Below are positions 55,791 to 64,000 of a stretch of DNA of 64,000 bases, one piece after another (the stretch's first letter is position 1; every line of letters starts with the position of its first letter). Source of the DNA: Pinus tabuliformis (taxonomy: Eukaryota; Streptophyta; Pinopsida; Pinales; Pinaceae); the NCBI GenBank assembly GCA_031772625.1, contig CM062808.1:476529655-476593654 (forward strand). Direction: 5' to 3'. Below the pieces are notes generated by a model. The model did no database searches. It was not told the origin of the DNA and saw only the letters and a list, made by a program, of their open reading frames with translations. Made by a program: the position numbers and the translations under genes.

Positions 55791-56915
55791 TCTTAGTATA
55801 TGTTAATTGTCATCATCATAATTGTCCAAACTAAAAGTACAAGTAAATGACCTTTTAATACGTACATTTTATCTTTTTTTATAAAAATAAGTATCAGGTT
55901 ATAAATAAATTATTTATAATTAAATGTATTTTTCAATAAAAAGAAAAATCACCAAAATTTATATTAAAAAAAATAGTTTACAAAAATCTAATCATGGAAA
56001 TACATCATGTTCCAAAAAATCAAAATCTCATGTGCATAACATGTTCCAAAAAAAGTCAAAATCTCATGTGCATCACCACCCAATAGTTGGATATCTCTCA
56101 AACTGATGATAATGTTTACTATAATGTACATCATCACATTATTTGTAGTTAAGTGTATATTATAATGTGTATTAGCTATACACAAAGAGATAGGATTGGC
56201 ACGATTAATGGTCGATCTCCTTGCCTCAATGAGAAAATGCACTGAAACCATATTCATGGGTATTCGATGCACTCCCTTTAATGTGCTAAACATAGTGCTC
56301 ATCCTTGCCCTTTCCTCTTTTTGTTAGGGAACCTTTGGCCCCTCATTAATATTCATGAGACAATGGGCGATGACCCTTATGTGGTTTATGATATAATGTC
56401 CTTGGTGGGATTTTGTCATTTTTGAAGAGCGGTGTTGTTGGATGGTTATTTAAGGGGTTCAAGGCGTCGTCTTGAAAGCTCTTTAGCATTTTATGTCCCC
56501 AAACAAACAAAAAACACTATGTATGCCAAGTCACAAATCATGACACATACAACTACAAAATTCTTAGGTGCTATGTGTGCCAACAATGTTAATAGTTTTT
56601 TAAAAATTGAGACTACAAAATAATTAGAATTAGATATTAATGCATTGGTTACTTTAAACATGGTTTTTATTATTATATCGAAGGAGCTAAAAAAATTTCA
56701 AGTATCCATGATTACCTATAAATTTAAAAAATTTAGTGAATTTAATTCAATTTTAATATCTCATTTATAAAATGTTTGTAATAATTTTGTAAGATTAATA
56801 ATTAAAAAAATTTATATATATTTTTAAAAGAAAAATTAGTGGTTTTTGAAGAAAAATAATTATATCTTATAGAATTTACGCAAATCGTTTATATTAAAAA
56901 ATGGAATTGGTAAAT
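55353..56915 (+). repeat. Repeat E, copy E2
   Basis: Second copy of 14367-15955, same orientation, about 2% different in the first 410 bp by eye. It includes the LINE-like C-terminal fragment (55290-55790, with the zinc-type motif CDTKRVKHEKHFILDC) and both small open frames of unknown function. The right edge is GGAATTGGTAAA. Confidence 0.8.
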
Positions 56916-57125
56916 CCTTTTTGGGAAAAAATGGAGGTTAGTCAAATGGTGAAAGTTAGCCCTTAAAATTTTTCTTGTCAAAGGAGATTATTTGATGAAA
57001 AAGAAGCATGATAAGATGACAATTATTTGATGAGCAAGAAGCATGATAAGAAGCCTTCAATTTTTGGTCATTGAATCAATCTATGGTGATACTTATGAGG
57101 AGTGCTTACATTTCCATATGGCATG
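56916..57125. other. Short spacer with a tandem duplication
   Basis: Between E2 and element K. Two similar units of about 35 bp (about 56990-57050; GAAGCATGATAAGA theme). Nothing else recognised. Confidence 0.5.
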
Positions 57126-58022
57126 TGTTGGGCATGGAATCCCCCCAGGGCATGTTTTCGGGCTTAAAGTCCAAGTTTTGATCAAATCTTTTCGTAAAAG
57201 CTCCGCGAATTGCAGGCGTGGTGCGCGAAAGTATGATAGAGTCATAGGGTTGTCCACCCTAGTTTTTGTAATGTAATGTCGGCTGGATAGACCTACCCAT
57301 GGTCCGCAGACCATGGGATTGTATAAATAGAGCGAGGCTCTAAGTGTAGAAAATAAGAAATGAACTAATAGAAGGGAAGCATGAGAAGTCTAAGTGATTG
57401 AGTCGAAGTGTAAAGTGTGTCTGTGGGTCGTAGAGTAGGAGAAGGCTCTGTAGCTAAGTGCGCAGAGGCCTAGTAGTCCGCAGCTGAGTGTGTGGACCCC
57501 TGTAGCTGAGTGCGCAGGGCAGATCGAGTCTATAACCGTTGGGAGTATCAATAAAGACAAGTTTTGCTATAATTCTGTGTATGTTTTCATAGTTTAATGC
57601 ATGATTAGATATAATTTGCAAGTACACTATTTATTTACTACGCGATTTTGTATGAATGTTTTGTATTTTTAATTATAACTTAAGAAATTCAAGTAGGCGA
57701 AGGTAATTAATTAGCACTGGAAGATAAGTAAGATCCCGGGTAATAGCGCAGAGTGCGGCACAGCCCCTAGTTAGGGCTGCACGAAAGTAGTGTATCAAGC
57801 CGTGAGGAATGGAAAGTGCGCGAGGTGACATGTGCGCAGGAACAACCAGAGAACCAATCGTACCTCTCAGACATCTCAAGGGTGCGGAAACCTGGTTCTA
57901 GTACCCTCCCATACTACTTCGGGTGAGACCTTAGTTTGCGCTCCACGGACTGTTGCCAAAAGGGCCAGTAGTACAGGGATTTGTTTGGTTAATTAACTCC
58001 GAACCTGGGTCAGGCCCCAACA
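57126..58022 (+). repeat. Element K 5' LTR
   Basis: 897 bp. Contains a TATA box at 57322-57328, an AATAAA at 57550-57555, and three related TAGCTGAGTGCGCAG-type words (about 57450, 57481, 57503) in the transcribed part. Confidence 0.75.
57296..57328 (+). promoter_or_regulatory. Palindrome and TATA box in LTR of K
   Basis: Perfect 9-bp arms CCCATGGTC and GACCATGGG (57296-57304, 57309-57317) with a 4-bp spacer end five bases before TATAAAT (57322-57328). Likely core promoter; the palindrome may be a factor site. Confidence 0.7.
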
Positions 58023-58199
58023 AGCCAACAAATGGTTCCGTTGCTGGGACTGGGATCTGCATAGAGATGTATGATGTCGTATCACTGGAATCCGACAAAG
58101 AAAGGAATTGAAGATTGGTTGGACAGAAAGATTCACGAGTTCACGGCGCAGGAAAATAGGAATCCGTGACTATCAAAGGAAGAGTGGTTAGACTGCTAC

Positions 58200-58530
58200 T
58201 TGTATACGGAGATCCACAAAATTTTCTTTGCATCCTTCCCCACTGAATTGTACGAATGGATCGCGAAGCTAGCATATAGCCAAGGAAGGTGTAAACTCGA
58301 CAAATCTATTGTGTGGACTCCAGAATTGGTGCGCAGACTGGAAGCATCAGAAGATAAGATCGTGCACGCTGTTGATCACTAGCTCAATCGAATAATAGGA
58401 GGATTCATCACCGAATTCGCAGCAGATACTTTAGTCAGCTATAGCGAGGCAAAATGACGCTTCCTCAAGGGACTGCAAGGTAAGTACGTTAAATATTTGA
58501 ACACTTGGATTAAAATGCTACTGTGTGAAA
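58200..58530 (+). pseudogene. Element K pre-gag fragment
   Basis: Protein-like stretch (FASFPTELYEWIAKLAYSQG; VRRLEASEDKIVHAV) between the primer site and gag. No known domain; probably the N-terminus of the gag polyprotein or a small leader ORF. Fossil. Confidence 0.4.
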
Positions 58531-58549
58531 AACGGGTTATACGAATAAA

Positions 58550-59360
58550 TTGATGTTTGGGGCTATGCGAAGTGGGAGAATCTACAAAAACGAAGATAGC
58601 ACAGGACTAGAGACTAGCCCCTTGATTTCACCTCCGCGAGGGGGTGAAGAAGAGCTCGCGAAGGTCTCACCAAGAAATGCGATCAATATGATAAGACAGA
58701 GAATTCCACGCATACCACCCCCACCCACACCACCACCAGTTTCACCGTCTTCACCCCCGTCTTTGCCCATACCACCTCCGCCACCACCGCGAAGTAGTAT
58801 GGCAAGTGCGATAAAGCTACCAGTGTTCAAGGGAGTAGGGAATGAAGATCCGAACTAGTTTTGGTTTGTAATAAAAGCTATATGGGAAGCACAGGGTGTC
58901 ACAGACGACAATATAAAGAAGGCAACGTTGGTCAGTGCTCTGTAGGATCGCGTGTTGACCTGGTACATTAAGTATTTCAATGATAATCTGAATGCGGGGA
59001 TCGCGGATATCCAAGCTGCGCTAAATAAAGAATTTAGCATACCAAAGTCCGAGGCACAATCGATCATTGGATTCAAGGAAATCACAATGCTACTAGGCGA
59101 GACCCCGTGGGAGTTGGATCAAAGACTGAAGTGCACAATTCGTGAAGCGAACATGACATTAACAGATGGGCAACACTGCAAATGGTTTGTAGCATCGTTA
59201 ACGTCGCATCTATGGAATGCGTTGTCGCAAAAAAGGCTAACCACTCAGGCTAAGGCTTTGGAGGTCGCGATGAGATTACACGAGACTCCAATACAAGATC
59301 CTAACCTGGGAGTTCAGCAGATTCACGCGCAGTTGAAAAACTTGTGCCTGGAGATGTAGA
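58550..59360 (+). pseudogene. Element K gag (Retrotrans_gag type)
   Basis: Proline-rich N-terminus (PPPPTPPPVSPSSPP), then IKLPVFKGVGNEDPN, a helical capsid-like region with WYIKYFNDN and TPWELDQRL, and ALSQKRLTTQAKALEVA. The order matches plant gypsy gag. Several breaks; fossil. Confidence 0.7.
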
Positions 59361-59362
59361 GT

Positions 59363-60394
59363 TTGAAACAAGATAGGACAACCCGCCCAGAGATGTGCGA
59401 TGAGGTATGGTGCGTAAAATGCAAGGGCCAGGGGCATGACAAGGATCACTGCCTGATGTTCGCGAATTACCTTACGGGAGGAGGGCCAATGCCATTGAGA
59501 CTGAAGACACAAGCAGGACCAAGCACGGCGCCTGCATTATGGTGCGCGATTTGTCAAATAGGAGGAAAGCATGCTACAGATAACTGCCATTTATTTCAGA
59601 AGTATACGCAGAATTCACAGCAGTTGTTCTATAATTTCTGTAGATTAGTATGCCATGATGAGCGCACCTGTAGAAGTTATGAGCTTATGATGGATTGGAC
59701 TCCTACCTACAGAGTTCAGGCATAAATGCGGCCCCTTGACCAGAACACAGGGATGGCACGAACTGGATTTCAGTGGCGCGGACGAGGTCGAGGTGGAGGA
59801 GGGCTAGGAAGAGGTCGCGGACAACTAATATGTTACAATTGCAGAGGGCCAGGGCATTATGCCTGCGATTGTACGAATCCAACGCGACCATCATGCTTGT
59901 ATTGTACGTTGTTTGACCATGAGACGGAGGATTGTCCCACATTGATAGCAAGGTTGCGCGATAAAGGAGCACTCCAACCTCCCCCGACTCAGAACCTGCA
60001 AATGATGAGGTCTGAGCCGCGCAAGGAAGACCCTAATGTAAATATCGTGCTCCGGAGTGGTATTACGACAGGGGATGACAAAGGCAAGCAACCTGAAGAA
60101 AGTACTTGGGTTCGCAAGGCTCCAACGAAGGAACCAGAATTTGATTTGGAGCACGCTAAGGAGACCTTCATGGAAGCTAAGAGGAGCTTCGCTGATGCCT
60201 CCACTTCAGGAAGTAAAGACAGACTGGAGCCGGAAATGGACCCATCGATGCTCACTACGTTCTTGGAGACATGCATGAAGCTGTTGCATGACAGCAAGGC
60301 TGTAAAGGGGCTGCAAGAACTCATAACTAGATGCGCTGGGACCACACCAGGAGAACCACGTGTAGTCCGGAAGCTTGGGAAGCACACGATGTGA
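59363..60394 (+). pseudogene. Element K zinc-knuckle cluster and linker
   Basis: At least four cysteine motifs in a row: CVKCKGQGHDKDHC, CAICQIGGKHATDNC, CYNCRGPGHYACDC (preceded by an RG-rich run GRGRGGGGLGRGRG) and CLYCTLFDHETEDC. A fifth, CNFCRLVCHDERTC, lies between them near 59637. The canonical one is CYNCRGPGHYACDC. An acidic linker follows to 60394. Fossil. Confidence 0.65.
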
Positions 60395-60800
60395 ACAGGA
60401 AGGGAAATGAGATTGACTGCGCAGATCGGGGAATATGAGATGGACCAAGTGATTCTGGATCTAGGATCGGATGCGAATGTCTTGCCAAAGCAGACATGGG
60501 AGCGCATGGGCAGGCCTGCATTGCAATGGTCTCCTATCCAATTGTGAATGGCAAACCAGCAAAAGATCCTATCTATGGAGAGATTACAGGGAATCATAGT
60601 AGATATTGAAGGAGTAAGCACGCTAGCAGATTTCGAAGTGATAGAGATTGTTGATGACAGCAATCCCTACCCTGCACTATTGGGAATAGATTGGGCCATT
60701 GACATGAATGGAGTGATAAATCTAAAGAAGCGCAAGATGATCTTTGAGAAAAAGTCACTGCACGTAGTGGTACCTTTAGACCTTGTAGAAGGATCGCGCT
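60395..60800 (+). pseudogene. Element K aspartic protease remnant
   Basis: VILDLGSDANVLPKQTWERM is the active-site region in the LD-G-S form. It is followed by PALLGIDWAIDMNGVINLKK, the strand pair typical of gypsy proteases. Fossil. Confidence 0.7.
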
Positions 60801-61019
60801 ACACAGAGCCGGTTCACGACTACGATAGCGACGATGAATTGGATTTCATCTACGAAATAACCGTGCGGGAGCAGGACTGGGTAAATCCAACCACGGACAG
60901 TCGAATCTCATGGGAGCGCGAAAGCTCCTGCACATCAGATTCTGATGAGGAGATAGAACGATGGCAGAACCGGTTACATGAGGTAACCACGCTCAACTGT
61001 AACATGATGACAAGGTCGC

Positions 61020-61300
61020 TGCACTGCGTAGCAATAGAGGTAAGAGATCTGCCTACGTATGATGGGTTAAGCGAGGTGGATGACTTCCTGAAAAAATTTG
61101 AAAGAGAAGTACCAGAACAGCAGTGTTTCGATGCTCTAAAATGGGTACTATGAGCTACGCCCACAAGATGGTGGGGTACGCACCAACGAAGTTTTGAGGA
61201 CTGGCGTGAATGCAGAAGGATGATACACATGCATTTTGGGGAGCCTCAAATGCGATTGAAAGACAAGTATGACGGACGAACTAGCCCGCACACCCACCTA
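61020..61300 (+). pseudogene. Element K second gag-like segment
   Basis: VRDLPTYDGLSEVDDFLKKF and QQCFDALKWVL, then a TRWWGTH motif, resemble another Retrotrans_gag core located after the protease. Function unknown; fossil. Confidence 0.5.
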
Positions 61301-61479
61301 TCTAGGTGATACAGGCATATGGTGCGAAAAATGCACAAATGCACACTGTCCTTGCGGTAGGAGACATGATCAGCAAGAAGGTGCGGGTAAGGCAATGGCG
61401 CGAACGACCCCTCTGGTTGGGACCACGAAGTATGGAAAGACCAAGTATGCAAAAGAATATCCACGCAGAAGCCTTTAAC

Positions 61480-61710
61480 AAAGTACACAAAGCACTGAAC
61501 AAAGTCCACAAGGTGAAGCGGACTGACTGGGAACTACGCGTACCAGTGGTTCTCTGGGCTTATAGGACTGCGTGAAAAACCCTGACCGCGCAGACACCAC
61601 TAAGGCTGGAGTATGAAGCAACCGCAGTAAGCCCTATAGTACTTGTAGAGCTTAGACCGCGCATGATAGCACCGGTCGATATGACGGTTCGTGGAACCTT
61701 GGAAGCATAA
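61480..61710 (+). pseudogene. Element K integrase C-terminal remnant
   Basis: WELRVPVVLWAYRTA followed by TAQTPLRLEYEATAVSP and RPRMIAPVDMTVRGTLEA matches the end of the integrase core in plant gypsy elements. Reverse transcriptase, RNase H and most of the integrase are not recognised near it. Fossil. Confidence 0.6.
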
Positions 61711-61779
61711 ATCCAGCAGGGAAATTTTAGACTCTAAGAACTTGAAGAAGAAAGGGTACGATTAAGGAAGAAAAGCACT

Positions 61780-62080
61780 CTAGTGGACGCGAAAGTCAAG
61801 AAGCTGGAGGACGAGATAAAGGAAGATTTTCTTGGCAAAAAGATCAGGGTGATAAGGCAGGATGTGTACAATCGCGATGAAAAGTTTAAGGCTTATTGTC
61901 ACGAATTGATCAATCTGATGCCTTGGCTTGGACCGCATATTGCTAAGTGTATTGACCAGGGTAGCGCGTTGCATATGGTAAAATGCACGATGCCGAACGT
62001 AACAATAAAAGGTGGGTATTCTCCAGGAAACATGATGAATGACACGATGGAACTTTACACGAGTGGTGAGACCACTTGAC
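61780..62080 (+). pseudogene. Element K post-integrase fragment
   Basis: Charged helix (AKVKKLEDEIKEDFLGKKIRV), then NLMPWLGPHIAKC and GGYSPGNMMNDTMELY. Probably the tail of pol; no known domain. Fossil. Confidence 0.35.
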
Positions 62081-62420
62081 TAGCCGAAGGAAGAACAGTC
62101 TTAGCGCCCCAGGCAGTTGAAAGGGAGTGCAGGACTATAAACTATTCTGCCCAGGAGCTGCGTGATGTTGGAGATGCACGCAGAAGCAAAGAGTCACAAG
62201 GTCCGCGACCGCGCACGGGGGGCTGCGCTGCCATGCGGGTTGGCCAGAAAGTGACCATTGAAGTCACTATTCATGATGGGATGCTCGACTTGAGACCAAA
62301 TGGAGCGGGCGACAAGCATTTAAGACGCGATTTATGGGCAAGATTTGGGAAAATCTGCTGCCAAGGGAGCATTAATGAACCGGATTTGGGGGAACGGTCG
62401 AATTAAAATTCAAAAAGCGC

Positions 62421-62427
62421 TATAAAT
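62421..62427 (+). promoter_or_regulatory. Internal TATA box before the extra ORF of K
   Basis: TATAAAT inside GCGCTATAAATTACAAAGGGC, about 125 bp before the first ATG of the extra ORF (62550). Spacing allows a start site near 62450. Confidence 0.45.
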
Positions 62428-62549
62428 TACAAAGGGCTACCCAGCAAACAACACTTGGTCATTTGTGAATTGAGCTATTGAGCAGAGCCTTGATTGTTGT
62501 GTGCCGAGCGTTGATTGAGCCCCTGAGTTCGCGAGTGCTAGATTTCTGG

Positions 62550-64000
62550 ATGGACACGATGGAAACAACTGAGGACATTATGGAGATAACAGAAATGACC
62601 GTCGAGGAGGCCGCGCAGGCCCTGACTGTGGGGGATGCTCCGAAAGGTGCCGAGATTGTGGCAGAAATCTCGAAATCACCGCGCACGCCAAAACCCAAGA
62701 AGGACAAACGAGCGGTGGTTCCCATACGTGTGTCCCAGCGGAACCCGCTGTGCGCCAAGCTGTCAATGGAGGACAAAGGGAAAGCCGTCACCATAGAAAC
62801 CGATGAAGAAGAAGAAGATCTGGAGGACCTAATTATCGAAGAGGACGAGGACGAAGACATGGGGGAGGAAATTGAGCTTGCACACCCCCCGATAAAGCTG
62901 CTCGCCTATGTCCCCCTATAGAAAGGAAAGGCTAGAGTGCCCAAGGACCTTGACGAGACCAAGAGCTCGCTCCAGACCCCGCTCCTCCTAGAAAATATTA
63001 TTTTTGAGGGCACGCACCTGGGACGGGTGCCGAGTTTAAAATTTGAAGATTAGGACCTCGATGACCACGAGAAGTTCCCTCACCTTGCGACCTCGCACCT
63101 CATCAAGCCCAAGCATAACACCACGGTGGGGGTTACAGAATTAGTGCCGCGAAAGTGGTTGCACGGAGTGGAAAGGGTTGGGCTACTGAACCTGCTCTAG
63201 GTGCCACATTTCCACCGCGCCCCAATAACCATTTTCGTCATCAGGCAACTGCTCTGCCTAGTGCATGATGGGTGTTTGTGGCTGGAGGAGCCCATCCCCA
63301 TCACGACAAACTTGATTCACCACATTTCCTGGCTTCCATGCAAAGGAGAGGACCCCGCGGACATCTCGGAAGGGAAAAGCAGTGACTTGGCCATCGCAGA
63401 GGCCATGAAGAAAAAGTACAAGCTGGAAAAGAAGAAAAGGGGATACGCCATATCTAGCATCAGTGACAAAGCAGTGAAAGTGGCAACCCAAATACTGGCC
63501 GATAAGGTTATGCACAAGTGTCGCGTAGACGAGGTACCCATGCCGGTGGTCACACTAGCTGAGTAGTGCGTGGAGGGGGTCCAGTTTAACTGGTCTGAGT
63601 TCCTCTGCAAGGAGTTTTTAGAGAATTTCCGTGAAGCTCAGGAACAGGGAAAAACGTTCCACTATGCATGGCTTTTGTTGTCCATAGTGCTTGTGGCAGG
63701 GGAATTACCGGAGGATAGTCAATTCCCCACAATTGACATAGATCTGTTAGAGGCCGCGAAGTATGCTTCGCTTTGGGCCACAAAGGATGCCACTAGGATC
63801 TGCGACAGCAAAATATTCTGGGTGTTCATGGAGATGAACCTCAGAATGGGGATCAATCGCAAGCCGCGGTTGTCGCCCACTGTCTACAATAACCTTCAGA
63901 GTTTTGCGAAATTTAAAGCGGACATCCATAGCATTTACATTAGAGCGCACAAGGACCCGACCAAACAATGGAGGAAGCTACCCTTTGTAGCCATAGACGA
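62550..64000 (+). pseudogene. Extra ORF of element K, plant-mobile-domain-like, broken, runs off the window
   Basis: The ATG at 62550 gives MDTMETTEDIMEITEMTVEE. Then comes a basic patch, RNPLCAKLSMEDKGKAVTIE, and a very acidic run (DEEEEDLEDLIIEEDEDED). Farther on are segments such as THLGRVPSLKFED, VPHFHRAPITIFVIRQLLCL, VQFNWSEFLCKEFLENFREA and GKTFHYAWLLLSIVL. The overall look recalls the large proteins with a plant mobile domain or putative plant transposon protein region that some LTR elements carry, but I cannot prove this. Several breaks; fossil. Continues past 64000. Confidence 0.45.

Larger units (their letters stand above)
57126..64000 (+). mobile_element. Ty3/gypsy element K with extra ORF, 3' end beyond window
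   Basis: The 5' LTR (57126-58022) starts TGTTGGG and ends CCCCAACA. The primer site at 58033-58049 (TGGTTCCGTTGCTGGGA) matches the tRNA-Asp type site of Athila/Tat elements at most positions. The interior shows a pre-gag fragment, gag, zinc knuckles, an aspartic protease, a second gag-like segment, the end of an integrase, and then an extra ORF. No reverse transcriptase is recognised. Many breaks; fossil. The LTR pair cannot be compared, so its age is unknown. Confidence 0.75.

Noticed and set aside
57673-57879. Minus-strand 68-codon frame in LTR of K
   Set aside because: It lies wholly inside the LTR, antisense to its transcript, without domain features.

Overview
The window looks like intergenic DNA from a very large, transposon-rich plant nuclear genome. 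A gymnosperm (conifer-like) source is my inference. It rests on the density of old nested LTR elements, on LTR families with long termini, on plant LINEs whose ORF1 carries DUF4283 and a zinc knuckle, and on plant-type SINEs. I find no host gene that I can support. Almost every base can be placed in, or next to, a mobile element.

Layout. (1) 1-14366 is a three-level nest. A degraded Ty3/gypsy repeat (family D, copy D1) was invaded by a minus-strand LTR element with about 2 kb LTRs (A2, 3205-13762). The left LTR of A2 was then invaded by a minus-strand gag-only Copia/Sirevirus-like element (B, 5052-10508). A partial sister copy of A (A1) fills 1-2556. (2) 14367-15955 is repeat E1, whose left part encodes the C-terminal zinc-binding end of a LINE-type ORF2. 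(3) 15957-29020 is a second D copy (D2), split by a young plus-strand gag-only Sirevirus-like element (C, 18574-25096). Copy D3 at 38691-44965 preserves the empty target site of C. (4) 29020-31670 is a mosaic of an LTR-less Copia pol fragment (H) and a minus-strand LINE ORF1 fragment. (5) 32006-38299 is an old Copia element (G) that later received a tRNA-derived SINE in its gag region and a 343-bp 5S-rRNA-related insertion in its 3' LTR. (6) 46445-53969 is an apparently intact plant L1-type LINE with perfect 17-bp target-site duplications, ORF1, ORF2 and long open frames after ORF2. (7) 54485-54766 is a short, GC-rich, A-tailed retroposon. (8) 55353-56915 is repeat E2. (9) 57126 to the window end is a Ty3/gypsy element (K) with a tRNA-Asp-type primer site, a degraded gag-protease region, a second gag-like region and an extra acidic ORF preceded by its own TATA box. 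Its 3' end lies beyond the window.

Relative ages agree with the nesting. By-eye comparison of LTR excerpts gives about 12% difference in G, 6% in A2, 3% in B (which sits inside A2) and 0.8% over the full LTRs of C. The LINE is the only element that looks capable of having been recently autonomous. The best leads are its extra 3' frames and in-frame ORF1/ORF2 junction, the 5S-derived insertion with 27-bp inverted repeats, the repeated primer/LTR-edge motifs and palindromes of the gag-only Sirevirus-like elements, and the extra ORF of K. All coordinates and comparisons were made by eye; no alignment or database search was run.
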